The notes below the pieces were generated by a model, which was not told the DNA's origin, searched no databases, and was given only the letters and a program-made list of their open reading frames with translations. From Hibiscus mutabilis (lineage: Eukaryota; Streptophyta; Magnoliopsida; Malvales; Malvaceae): a stretch of DNA of 64,000 nucleotides. The stretch spans positions 37,966,678 to 38,030,677 of the forward strand of contig CM033725.1 in NCBI GenBank assembly GCA_019671005.1, written 5' to 3'. The position numbers and the translations under genes are program-made. Position 1 is the stretch's first letter. Each line of letters starts with the position of its first letter. Of the stretch, positions 23,599-35,114 are shown one piece after another.

Positions 23599-24515
23599 GA
23601 CGGATTTGGGAAGAGAGAGAGTTTTCAAGCAATTTTCATTTACATTATCTTCTGCAACCTTCTGAGCTCTCCTTCCATGATGGCTTAAACTCCATTTCTA
23701 GAGATCTAAGGTGAAGCAAGGCAGAAATATTCGAGGAGAAGAGGATTCAAGTGCTAGATCAAAGAGAATATTTGTTATCTTCTTTAAATTTTCTTTATTG
23801 TAGACGTTTATTGGAGGTTTCATTATATTTTGTACGTAAAATAAGATGGTTTAATTTCTTAAGATTTATATGAACTTGTTTAGATCTTATATTTCAGTTC
23901 AATATATTATTATTAGCTTTTTCTCATACTTTGATTGTTGGATCTGATTACTGTTTGCATGAAAGTGTTGAACATCATCATTGACATTGAAAGATACGGT
24001 GACAAATCAGGTTAACAAGGCATTACAATGAGAGTTGAATGAGGATGCAACGAGAGTTGGTCCACTTGTTCAAAGAGTTGTAGTCTTGACTTAAACTTGT
24101 AATGTTTGGTTGAATATTGGTGAAACCATGCTTTAGTTGTTTAAATATTGCATCTTTGAGAAGCATGTTGTTGTTTTGTGGGAAAATGATCAAAATGTGT
24201 ATCTAAGACTTAATAGATCCTTTGTTTGAACTTATAAATAATTTGCAAGGCCTTTCTAAGTTAATTTTGCTGCATTTTTCACCATTTTGTGCCTTCGGTA
24301 CTGGTATAGCCCATATCGTACCGATACGATCGATACCATATCGGTACGTACAGTCAAAAAGGGACTGTTTTGTCTCTTTTTGCCATGCTTTATGTGCATA
24401 ATGATATATTTTGATATATGGCATGTTTGATTTAATTTCTTGTATTTATTTGATTTAATTATTTGAAATTCAAATTATTTCTCTTGAATTGTTAGACTAA
24501 CAATTTTTTTGATGG
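23599..24515. other. Unassigned AT-rich sequence right of Athila
   Basis: No coding similarity recognised. At 24295-24352 it holds a cluster of TACCGATAC/TATCGGTAC motifs like those in the LTRs at the left of the window, so it is probably old LTR sequence of another element. Confidence 0.4.
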
Positions 24516-25290
24516 TTGATTAAAGGGGGCCATTTTAAAAATTCTTTCCATGATAAAATCTCTTTGTCCTTTTCTCCATTGTTTTTCTACACCAACAATT
24601 GGTATTTTCTACCAATTGGTTTCAAACTTTCAACGTTTCAAGCTTTCATGGCTAGACCTGATTCTCTCATCGAATTCAATCAATTGTCTCCTCAATGTGG
24701 TAACTTTCAAGAGCTATCAAATTATATGGATGCAATGATAGCTAGGATGGAAGCACATGAGAGATTTAGAAGATCAATTGTGGAGATTCACATATGCCAT
24801 TGATAACATGCTCCAGCAATCAATTCCTAGGGATATTGAAATCCTAAGGCAATATGAGAATGAGCAATGCAAAGAGAGCTCTCTGATGTGTGAGGACCAA
24901 TTAAAACCTCCAAGTCGAGAGCCTGCCAATGAGAAAGACTGCTCAACACATGATGAGCCTATGTAGCAAATTGCCACGATAAAGATTGTGGAGCCTGAAC
25001 AGAGCATGTTGCGACAACACTCAGAGCGGCTGAGAATAGTAATGCTACAACAAATTTTGAGGAATCTGATGCCCAAAATGTTACAACATTGATGCTGAAG
25101 CAAGGATCAATAGGTTGCTCTCATCCACCTTTTTCACGGCAATTGGACGACCACATACAGATCAACAAGAAATGTTGAGCCCACTATTGAATCGATTGGA
25201 GCAAATTGATGCAGAGCATCAGCTCATGTGGCACTACATCAACACCCATTGAGCATGATAATAAGAGAACTGAATTTAGAAGATGCAGGA
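24516..25290 (+). pseudogene. Unrecognised retroelement-like coding remnant
   Basis: Two overlapping small frames: MARPDSLIEFNQLSPQCGNF onward from 24648, and a second to 24966 ending before a stop. Further downstream LLNRLEQIDAEHQLMWHYIN (about 25180-25240) resembles the coiled-coil part of the Athila third ORF (LLQPLAYHLKQIEACQLMF). It is placed just left of the second Athila remnant. I cannot assign the first part; it may be a gag or an accessory ORF of a related element. Confidence 0.3.
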
Positions 25291-25889
25291 AAATGCAACT
25301 TCTAGTCACTTTTAATTTTTTTTGTTATTTTATTTTTTATTCTTTTTATTTTTTGTTTAAATTTATTTTTATCTTTTTATTTTTATCTTTTTATTTTTAT
25401 TTTTCATTTAAATTTGTTTTTATCTTTATTTTATCTTTTTATTTTATCTCTTCATTTAATATTTATCTTTTGATTTTTGATTTTCTTTAGGATAAGAGTT
25501 CAAGGAGATTTGAAGATTGGGTTTACGGGATAAAGTTTTTATTTAAATAAAAATTTTATCCCCAAAGTGGATAAGGATTAGCGGTTTCAAAGGTTTTAAA
25601 CATTTTTTGAAATTTTCACCCAATTTCTTTCCTCCAACCTAAGTTAACCCTAGCCGCACATCCCATTCTTCTTGCATCCATCACTAAACCTTTCTACCCC
25701 ATTCATCAATCATTACTCCATCACCCACCATCACTCTACCATTAAAGGCACCATTTACCCATCTTCTTTAATCACCCTTTTCATTATCTTCTTGCAACGC
25801 TTGAGATTTTTCTTTTCATTCTTGTTCGCCATATTCACATCATGGCCAAGAAATCCAATCTCGAAGTCAGATCACGGTTGAATGAGCTG

Positions 25890-26863
25890 CATGGAATGAA
25901 GGGAACATGACAAGGACAATTATGCAGATTTTGCTAAAAGTCGAAGTGAAGTTGTGGAACAACATCGTAAAAACTCGTTTGATGTAATTATGCATAACAC
26001 TACCGTTTCATTTTCTTGTTTGCTTTTATTTCACTCTATCTTGCATATATGCACATTAATATTGGTTGTATAATTGTTTATGAAATTTGTACGTGTAGCA
26101 AGATGGATGTGGGCCCGGTTTACTTTCTAAATTTGATCACGGCACCTTGAAAAGATGTGTTGGTGCGATCAGATGCAATGGACGAGAAGTTATAGTTGCA
26201 AGATGGTTAGTCCAAAAGCTATTACATGAAGATGATGCGAGAAGGACCAACGACATTGTTTATGGAAAAAAGAGCTAAGGTTCCTAGACCTGCCCCGACA
26301 AGTACACATGCCGCGGTAATTCCTCAGGTGCCATCTAACCATGTTCGTCCATTGTTGCATCGATTTGATCAATTGGAAGTGACGCCGCAGCAGTTTTGGC
26401 ACTTTTTGAAGGATCGGGACATCGCTCTAGTGCGTGTTGTATTGGAGGATAATCCGTATTGCAGTATACCTTTTTCAAGAGTCCTTATCGAGTTACTTGC
26501 CCTGGTAACTAAAGCTGGCAGTTCTATGCTGTTACAAGTGACATTATCGCGGCAACCACTATCCCGCGCAAAGGTAAAAAACATGTTACTAAACTGGAAC
26601 GTACTGAATCTTTACATGGTTTTTTAGATTCCGATGACACCACTTCTGCACCATTCAAGTCCCCACCTCCGGCTGTGCCATCAAAGCTAACGTCGAACTC
26701 TAAAGCTTCCACACAAGAGGAGGCTGAGAATGAGGGTGAGCCGGTTGAGGAGGTAGAGGAAACTACGGTTCATGACCCTGCACCAGCTTTACGACAGCAG
26801 CCACCACGAGCCGAAAAAATGGACCAAGCAAATGGCTTAAAGGAAACTAATAATTTGAGATGA
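25890..26863 (+). pseudogene. Second Athila third ORF, remnant
   Basis: The piece at 25940-26110 gives, in shifting frames, KLWNNIVKTRL, HNTTVSF and FHSILHICTLI, matching KLWNKFVKTSL, HNTTIDT and IHSILHNCIIN of the first Athila. The open frame 26226-26627 has LLHRFDQLEVTPQQFWHFLK and DIALVRVVLEDN, the same coiled-coil region, and 26675-26863 gives the acidic tail. Stops and frameshifts are frequent. The palindrome family appears at about 26310, 26497 and 26548. Confidence 0.7.
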
Positions 26864-26869
26864 CGGCCT

Positions 26870-27625
26870 CTCTAATTAGTTTATTTTATTTTGTTTTGTT
26901 TTATTTTGAATGCATTGAGGATGATGTTTCTCTCGAGTTGGGGGGTTTGTTTTTGTTTGTCTCATGTTAGTTTGCATATGTTACTTGCCATGACAATTAC
27001 CTGATAAAACTGCCAAAACATGCTGTGATATCTTATGATGAGTTTTGCCACTGAGCTTAGATGAGAAAACCTTAGATTTTAGGATGAGCATGGAGTTTAC
27101 TTGGAATTTTGCTATGATGTTGCTTATGTTGACATTGTTGTGACTTGTTGATTAAGGGAGACCTAGTAAACTATAGGTTATTAAATTGCAAATTGTGCTA
27201 AAGGTGCCTAACTGGCTCTAGCCAATAAAATAAAATAAAATAAAATTTGAATTAAGATAATTTCTTTCTAGAGGTGCCCATCTGACTCTAGTTGATTTAA
27301 TTGAAAAGAAATTGTTAGAGGTGCTTAAAACTGGCTCTAGCATAATTAATTGCCCCGGCAAGTTAATAATAAAACTTAAAGTTTGACTAAAATCCTATAG
27401 ATTAACTTGTACACAACTTCACACACATTTTTTCACTAGCATTGTAGTTTAATTTTGAGTAATCCTTTGTGATTTTCAACGATCGAAAGGTAATAAGTTT
27501 TTCGTGCCACGGTACTGAGGACTGAAGTTAGGTAATAAGCAAGTTTTTGGTGGTAAATGCCTTGGCGGGTAATTGTTAGTGTTTTGCATTGCTTGAGGAC
27601 AAGAAATAGTTCGAGTTTGGGGGTA
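26870..27625 (+). other. Second Athila 3' untranslated region and polypurine tract
   Basis: It has two tracts of 'tcgagttTgggg' type (about 26933 and 27611-27624) and three 'gaggtgc...ggctctag' units (about 27190-27340), the same organisation as 21343-22154. The second tract abuts the LTR start. Confidence 0.7.
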
Positions 27626-29012
27626 TGTTAAGTGTGTAAAAGTATTAAATTTTCTACCCTTTTTACTCAAATTATTGTTAGACTTATGCCCATTTTAGTT
27701 GCATTCCTAGTCATTCATGCATAGTTTCGTAGTTTCCCCGTCTATTGGGCTTGGTTTATGTTTTGTTAGTTTTTTGTGGAGAAATCGCTACTATTTTGCC
27801 TTTTTTTGTGTAGGACTTGTCGAGTCACTTGCCGATGGATGCTGTGGCAAGTTAAGATAAGGATGAAATACTTGCTGAACCAATTGTGGAGGGATGCCGC
27901 GGGAAGTCATGATAATTTGCAGATTTAATTCAAATGCAAAGGATAATTATCCCATATTCAAAATTCAAATCTCTAATTAGTTAGGGATCTAATTACACGG
28001 ATTCTACACGTATTTGGACTCTCTTTCCTCACCTATTTAAGGAGACCACAACACACAAACAAAAGAATCGATCGTGAGAGAGAGATTAGATCTAAAAGAG
28101 GGATTTGTACACAGCCATCAACGCAAATTGGAGAAGTTCATCTTCTCCATTTCTTTTATCTTGTATCGTGCAACCCACCCATGTGTGGGATTTATTATTT
28201 TGTGTTTTTTTAACCAGCCATGAACTAGATTAATTTGGCTTGGGTTATTGGGTTTATGGTATGTAAAAGTCGAATAATTTGTTTTGGTAATTAATTTGAT
28301 CAATTCATTGTTTGTCCATTCTTGGTTCTTGATTTTCGCTTTAAGGGAATTGAGAAAGGAACTTGAGTGAATCCATTTATCTAGGCTCGGGAGAGCTAGA
28401 CTCATGAAACGAGTAGACATTGTTTTGATTTAAACAACCGTTTGTGGGAACTAATTCACTTTAGGAATAAACATCGGATTTCAATAGCTAAGAAGAGTGC
28501 AAGATCGATGTTGCTCACCCAAGGCTAATGCAGGGATGTATCACCAAGGCTTGCGTAAACATTACTTTTTTGGTTAGGGATAACACGAAGTCATTGAAGA
28601 ACACTCCACCGAACATTGAAGGAGGAAACCCAGTTGCCATGGTGTTTATCTAAACCTAGTTGCCACGGCATTTATCTAAACCCAGTTGACGTGGCATTTA
28701 TCTAAATTTATTGCCACAACAATTGACTCGCCTCAGCAATTACAAGTCACGGCAATTCATTTGACAATCGCACCACTACTCACAATAACCCGACCTAATC
28801 TCTCATATCGATTACTTCTTTCTATTTGCTTAGTTTATTTTACTTGATATTTATCACCATTTATCACCTTCAATATTATTTCTTTTACAGTGTAATTACT
28901 TAAGCAAAGTAGCCCAAACCAATCCTTGTGGAGACGATACTTGATACTTATCACTTTATTTCTTGTGACGTGTATACTTGCACCGTTTGCGTTGCACTTA
29001 AATCACGCAACA
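27626..29012 (+). repeat. Second Athila LTR (about 1.39 kb)
   Basis: It starts TGTTAAGTGTG right after the purine tract and ends ATCACGCAACA. It aligns along its length with 22155-23598 (shared 'ttaaccagccatgaacta'-like and 'gtgtatacttgcac' blocks). TATA-like TATTTAAGG is at 28034. Several diverged GTTGCC..GGCA palindromes lie at 28630-28760. Confidence 0.85.
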
Positions 29013-29600
29013 CCTTGCTTACTGGGAAAGATGACCAAAACTACTTTTAATGGTAATAGTGAGCGAGCAAGTGATTTATTGGGATTAATACATAGTGATG
29101 TATGTGGACCAATGAATACACAAGTCAAAGAAGGGTTTCAATACTTTATTACTTTCACTGATGACTTTAGTAGATATGGGTACATTTACCTAATGCATCA
29201 TAAATCTGATGCCCTTGAAAAGTTCAAGGAATTTAAAAATGAAGTACAAAACCAACTAGGAAAAAACATTATCTGATCGAGGAGTTAAATACTTAAGCTT
29301 AGAGTTTGATTACCTTCTTAAATAATGTGGGATTGTCTCACAACTTACACCTTATGGTACTCTACAATAGAATAGAGTTTCCAAAATGAGAAATCAAACA
29401 TTGTTAGACATGGTTCGATCAATGATGAGTCACGCAGATCTTGTAGTTTCTTTTTGGGGACATGCGCTAGAAACAGCTACTTTCACATTAAATCGTGTTC
29501 CATCTAAATCGGTTCAAAAGACACCATATGAGATATGGACTAGGAAATGTCCTAGAATGTCTTTTATGAAAATTTGGGGAAGTAAAGCATATGTCTAAAA
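29013..29600 (+). pseudogene. Copia integrase remnant
   Basis: LLGLIHSDVCGPMNTQVKEG (first Asp region), FITFTDDFSRYGYIYLMHHK, a damaged second-Asp region (29275-29385, frame changes), then RNQTLLDMVRSMMSHADLVV, FWGHALETATFTLNRVPSKS and PYEIWTRKCPRMSFMKIWG. It matches the copia integrase core to C-terminal region. At least two frameshifts and stops break it. Confidence 0.85.
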
Positions 29601-29939
29601 AGCTCAAACCTAAATCTCATAAATGTAACTTTGTAGGTTATCCTAAAGAAACTAAATGATATTATTTCTTCGGTTCTATCGAGAACAAACTGTTTGTTGC
29701 TCGAACAAGAATATTCCTAGAAAGAGAATTTGTTTTCAGAAAAGGAAGTGGGAAATATATTAAACTCAATGAAATTCAAGATCAACCACAGATCACTCAA
29801 ATAGAGATTGAACAACAACAAGTTTCGCAAGTTGTTGAGGAACATTCAACTATTTTGGAAACACAACCACTGTGAAGATCTTTGAGAGAACGCAATGCGC
29901 CTGAAAAATATGGATTTCTTGTCACATTGCATGGTGATG

Positions 29940-30660
29940 TTCTCCTAATGGATCAAGATGAGCCTAGGACTTATTAAGAAGCAGTGATTGGCCCAAACTC
30001 TGAGAAATGGCTAGAGGCCATGAAATTCGAGATAGATTCCATGTCAAAAAACCAAGTTTGGACCTTGGTTGACCCACCTTAAAGGGTTAAGCCCATAGGT
30101 GCAAGTGGGTTTTCAAAAAGAAAACCGACATGTATGGTAATGTGCAAACATGAAAAGGGCAATTAGTAGCCAAGGGTTTTCATCAAATCCATGGTATAGA
30201 TTATGATGAAACCTTTTCTCCTATTGCTATGTTTAAATCCATCTAGATCTTACTTGTGATAGCTTCATTTTATGATTATGAGATATGGCAAACGAATGTT
30301 AAAACCGCTTTCCTTAATGGAAAACTAGATGAGGATGTGTACATGACACAACCTGAAGGTTTTGTCGATCCAAAAGATGTTGTAAAAATTTGAAAGCTGC
30401 AAAGGTCCATTTATGGATTGAAGCAAGTTTCTCAAAGTTGGAATCTTCGTTTTAACAATGCAATTAAAAAGTTTGGTTTTATCAAAAATGAAGACGAGCC
30501 ATGTGTTTTCAAGAAAATTAGTAGGAGCACTGTCATATTCTTGGTACTGTATGTGGATGACATATTGATAATAAGAAATGACATACCTAGCTTACAGTCT
30601 GTAAAAAACTTGGTTAGGAAAATGTTTTTCCATGAAAGACTTGGGTGAGGTAACATACAT
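29940..30660 (+). pseudogene. Copia reverse transcriptase
   Basis: Recognisable motifs in order: WLEAMKFEIDSMSKNQVWTL, CKWVFKKKTDMYGNVQT then a stop, KGFHQIHGIDYDETFSPIA, KTAFLNGKLDEDVYMTQPEG, SIYGLKQVSQSWNLRFNNAI, and FLVLYVDDILIIRNDIPS with an intact YVDD catalytic box. Stops (for example VQT*KG, FKSI*ILL, VKI*KL) and a break after 30648 inactivate it. Confidence 0.85.
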
Positions 30661-31119
30661 ATTAAGAGTCAAGATCAATAGAGATAGATCGAGACGACTC
30701 CTATGACTGGGTCAAAATATATAAATAGATCAAGTACTGAAAAGATTCAGTATTGAAGAATCCAAAAAGAGGTTCTTACTTATGAGACATGAAATTTCAC
30801 TCTCGAATGAAATGTATTCTTCAACACCTCAAGAAAGATAGTGCATGAGTAAGATTCAATATGCTTCAGCAATTGGATTTATCATGTATGTCATGCTATG
30901 TACTCATCCAGATGTGTCATATGCTTTAAGTATGACAAGTAGGTACAAGGTAGATCTCGGTGAAGGTCACTAGGTCGCAGTTAAAAACATTCTTAAGTAC
31001 TTAAGAAAAACTAAGGATACATTCCTTATATATGCAGGTAATGAAGAGCTAAGTATAAAAGGTATACTAATGTCAGCTTTCAAATTGATAAGGATGATTC
31101 ATGATCGCAATCAGGTTTT

Positions 31120-31500
31120 GTGTTCTGCCTTAATGTAGGCTTTGTGAGCTAAAAAAGTTCAAAGCAAGATGCAATAGCTGATTCTAAAATAGAAGCCAAG
31201 CATATTGTAGCAAGCAATGTTGTAAAAGAGGTTGTTTGGATCAAGAAGTTCATATCTGAACTAGGGGTTGTGCCTAGCATATCAAATGATATAGATCTAC
31301 GTTGTGATAACAACGGAGCCATCGCACAAGAAAAAGAACCTAGATCTCACCATTGATCCAAACACATACTTAGGCGTTACCATTTCATTCGAGAAATTCT
31401 AGACCGATGAGATGTGGATATATGTAGAGTACCAACATATGATAACATTCCTGGTCCACTAACAAAGCCTCTGACATAGCAGATCGTCACACTAAGTCAC
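31120..31500 (+). pseudogene. Copia RNase H remnant
   Basis: Fragments include KQDAIADSKIEAKHIVASN, VVWIKKFISELGVVPSISND, DLRCDNNGAIAQEKEPRSHH and ICRVPTYDNIPGPLTKPLT, the C-terminal copia RNase H with its conserved H..KHI end. Several stops. It is followed by a purine tract and LTR. Confidence 0.85.
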
Positions 31501-31536
31501 TTGGTATTGGAAACATGAGTGATTGGTCTTAGTGCT

Positions 31537-31546
31537 GGTGGGAGAT
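31537..31546 (+). other. Copia polypurine tract
   Basis: GGTGGGAGAT immediately before the LTR start TGTTAGAGAATGCCC, the usual plant copia arrangement. Confidence 0.75.
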
Positions 31547-32085
31547 TGTTAGAGAATGCCCAAAGACTAATCAGAAGATGATTGTAAATGACATTTGGTT
31601 TACCTTGTTTATTAATATAGAGGCATCGCCATTATTATTTTCAGTTACTATTCTGCGTGCATAAATAAATTATAATAAAGCCCTTAGAATAATATGGTTA
31701 TTCTTAAATTTCCTTAGTCGGGTATTATTGTGGGCATGGACAACAATAATACATTAAGACTAATATGTAGCTGGCTGATGACAAAGTGTTGTCATTGACA
31801 TAGAGATGTCAAAATCAATACATAAGTATGGGTTAGAGAATGACATACTGGACTGACCCACTATGAGCATGTTTCTTGGATCATTATGTGACATTCACAA
31901 CATTGCTCATAGTGATAACTACATGTATGATCCTCAGACTTGAGATCATCATTATTTCAACATCGTGAGTGACATATTTTGATATAGCCAACTGTGTGTC
32001 GTAACTGACTACACTATAAAGACTGATATTGGATATGTCACAATCTATGTAGTTCGATATGGTTGATCAAGATAGGATTTTTCCC

Positions 32086-33277
32086 TGTTAACTCCTCAAA
32101 AGTACTATTTTTCATGTATATATTGGCATGCTTTTGCTTGACTTAGGGTACATATTTGTGCATTTAGTTAGTAGAATCATGCATTGCATCTAGGAGTTAA
32201 GGAATGATTTCTTTACTAGAGTGAAAAAGTTATTTTCCTTGTTGTGTTAGGTCAGGAGTAAGATTGGCAGAGCAGAGCAAGCAAGGCAGAGTAGAGGAGT
32301 AGAAAAGAAATACCAAGTTGAGTTGGCAAAATTAGGACAAGAATTTCCAAGCTCGGTTAGCAAAAGAATGAAGGACAATAACGTCAGCCATAACTAGAAC
32401 TAGGTCAGACCAAATTAAAATTCAAAAAGAGGATAATAAGATAACGCACCTATCTTGGTGCGTAATAAACTTTCAAAATCAAACCCAATCTAGGGTTTCC
32501 AGGCTAAGACCGAGAGCTCTTGATCCATTGAAGGGTTGCATCGACAAATTTCCTTCTATGCCCATTTCTCTTAGTTTTAATTCTGTTTTTATGATGGTGT
32601 TATTTGAAAACAATGATGTGTTGATGGTTTATCCAACCATGAACTAATTTCTTTATGTTGGTCGGGAATGTTTTTGCGATGAACGCTCAGCTATTTTTTA
32701 TCTTTTAATAATTGAATGCCTGGGCATTTTTGTCTATTCTGCTAGTGCTTAATTTTCTTAAATTCTTTGCCAAAAGAAAGTTGGCATTGCATGCCTATTA
32801 TCCTTTAATATCTTAATAGACTTAGGAGATAACGATTAATTGTTAGGTACTAAGGTGAGAAACTTCAATAGAAGATGTTCAAGTAGTTGAGCTTACTTCG
32901 GAAGTAAGTCTACCCCTTAGGAGTAAAGATTAAAACTGTGTCAAGTTAATTATTGAAAAATGATTAATTGTTTTTGTAGCTAGTGTGAAATCCAAGCATC
33001 CCTTATCAATGCCAAACATCCATCTGAATATATCTATTGGTCAAACTGCCTGAACTTTTACTTTATTTTTCCTTAGTCATTTTTCTTAAATATAAAACCA
33101 AATTCAAACGCATTTGTTTCAATTCACAAGTAAAGATCGTAGCATTTAATTCCTGGACAATCCCTGTGGATAAGATACTTAGCTTACTATTGTTTTACTT
33201 GTTGATCGTGTATACTTGCACGCAGGCATTTTTACAATAAATCATCAATTGTTTGTCAAGTGTTAGTCAGTCGATTG
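32086..33277 (+). repeat. Solo gypsy LTR inside the copia LTR
   Basis: It begins TGTTAACTCCTC. Near 33200 it has the conserved gypsy LTR tail 'ggacaatccctgtggataag' then 'cgtgtatacttgcacg', as in the Athila LTRs. tccct occurs at both edges (32082-32086 and 33278-33282), a candidate 5-bp target duplication, and the copia LTR resumes right after. No coding or internal sequence is present, so it is a solo LTR. The exact 3' terminus is uncertain because it does not end in CA. Confidence 0.65.
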
Positions 33278-34097
33278 TCCCTCCTACATAATAGGAGTAA
33301 TATCGTAGGCCACTTGATTGAGTGGGACTAGAAATGCATGGTCATGCTCGAATAAGTTGATATGAGATATCATTGTTATTCGTGTATAATTGTCTACTCA
33401 AGATATCAAGAAATATTAGATGGACTATACAAGTGTGATTGTTCCATGACTTGTGTCTAATCTAAATATAATGGACAAACGGATGTAATACATAAAAAAA
33501 GAGTTAATCACGAAGAGGTTATGTCGAATCATGATTTCCTGTAACTTAGGTGACAATGACATATTGCTAGATGTCACTCATTGTTTGTAATATTAGAAAT
33601 GTTTTAATCTTTACTACTAACATTACAAGAACCTACATGGTCACTCCCACGGTTGAAATGGGCATATATTAAACGAATTACATATGTACAAATTTGTTAT
33701 ACACGTATTTAGTTAAATTAATATATATAGATATAGATATAGTTGGAAAATTCGATAATTTTGGAGCTTTGAATGAAAAATTGATCCAAAAATTGTTGAG
33801 GAAAATGTGGAACCAATTATTCGTTTGTAAATGTGCAGACATGCACGACGTGGGTAACGCAAATGTTCGAATCGGTCTGGTCCTCCGTAGATATTTTGAC
33901 CCAAATTTAAAATATTTTTTCCGCAAATAATAGCGTATATTTGCCAAATTCTATTTTAGATTTCAAAGGATAAATATTAAAGTTCCCTTTAATCTAGACA
34001 GTAATATTGAAAACTGCTCTTTAAAGGCTCATTAATTCTTAAAATCATAAATGCTCCATTAGGTCAAAAGTTTTCATTTATACCCCTCGTGAAACTC

Positions 34098-34107
34098 CTA
34101 TAAATAG
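34098..34107 (+). promoter_or_regulatory. TATA box of copia LTR
   Basis: CTATAAATAG within the copia LTR, followed about 30 bp on by sequence rich in CAAA, consistent with an LTR promoter. No start site can be assigned. Confidence 0.55.
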
Positions 34108-34345
34108 CATGTAAACCTTATGGGTTTTACACAACTCAAAAACATAGAGACAGACAACAAAAAATCTCAAGCACCAAGGAGTGGCCGAAAATCTATCTTA
34201 AAGAAACTGTGTAACTACATGCCTCAACTCGTTCTCAATCGGTTTGGTTTTAGATATGTTGTATCTATATTTTATTGATTTATTATTTCTTGGACTAAAG
34301 ATTTTCTAGCAATTTTAAGAGAGATTTTGCGTTTTAATCCAAGAT

Positions 34346-35106
34346 GAACAAATTATCATTGCAAAGATGATTAAAGGATGTATCTTAACGTGGTTCTTGT
34401 ATCATTGTGGATCGAAAGACCAAACAATGAAAATTATCATGTTCTTCTCGCAGTTCTCCTCGGCCATGAAATCAGTATCACTTGGCATATCTGCACTCAT
34501 CAATGGGAAGGCTAGTAAGGAAAGCTTCAAAAATGGTAAACCATTTATAAATGGAATGGTAAAACCGTTCACTATTTATTATTAAAATGTTTACCATATT
34601 AAATTATGGTCTAAAATTATGGACTAATGATGCGTTAATTCCTTCGGCAGCATGTTAAAGGTTGAAATTACTCACCTTTTTAACTTTTATAACCTCAATT
34701 TCATGTTTCCTGTTGTTAACCTTGATTTGCACTGTTTTATAGTCTTTTATGTGGCTTTAAAGTGACAACTAAAGGAAATAATTGGTGAGGGTTACGATTT
34801 CAATCCATGCCACAACACGAGCAATGCAAGCGAGACTCTTGAAAGAGAAACGTGTATATTTCATCATTAAGGTAAATACCATAAATTATGGATTATTATG
34901 TCATGTATTTTTAAGGTAATCTTTGATTATTCCTTAAATATGGAATTTCATACCATCCAGTTTAATTGCATTAAACATGGGATTAACATTTGTTGACTAT
35001 GGATGCATGCCTTATATGGCGTGAATTCTTTTCTTTCATATTTGGCCTTATTAGTTTTGCAATTAAATATGATATGAGTTATGACATATTAAATAACGTA
35101 ATTATG
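34346..35106. other. Unassigned AT-rich sequence left of hAT element
   Basis: No coding similarity, RNA gene or clear repeat recognised; the 60-80 residue frames here show no family motif. It includes the 8-bp hAT target site at its right edge. Confidence 0.4.
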
Positions 35107-35114
35107 GCAATATT

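Larger units (their letters stand above)
25300..29012 (+). mobile_element. Second Athila element, 3' half only
   Basis: Order matches the first Athila from the spacer onward: T-rich spacer (25300-25650), decayed third ORF (25890-26863), 3' untranslated region with gtgccc/ggctctag repeats and purine tract, then a full LTR (27626-29012). Everything upstream is lost. Its LTR end lies inside a copia coding region, so this element inserted into, or was joined to, that copia copy. Confidence 0.8.
29013..31546 (+). mobile_element. Ty1/copia pol, 3' part, decayed
   Basis: The frame enters directly from the Athila LTR end as PCLLGKMTKTTFNGNSERAS, the copia integrase zinc region (normally CESCLLGK). 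It proceeds through integrase, RT and RNase H to a purine tract and LTR at 31547. Gag, protease and the start of integrase are missing. Domain order integrase before RT is diagnostic of copia. Lineage not assigned. Confidence 0.9.
31547..34345 (+). repeat. Copia 3' LTR interrupted by a solo LTR
   Basis: It starts TGTTAGAG at 31547. It is interrupted at 32086-33277 by another LTR and then continues (tcctacataataggag onward). A TATA box at 34098 and a leader follow. The right end is approximate, because no 5' LTR is available for comparison. Confidence 0.65.

Noticed and set aside
25206..25490. 94-residue Phe-rich ORF resembling membrane segments
   Set aside because: It is a translation of the T-rich Athila spacer; low complexity gives a false hydrophobic protein.
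33678..33947. Overlapping 60-90 residue ORFs on both strands
   Set aside because: AT-rich chance frames in copia LTR sequence; no motif and no similarity between strands expected of a gene.
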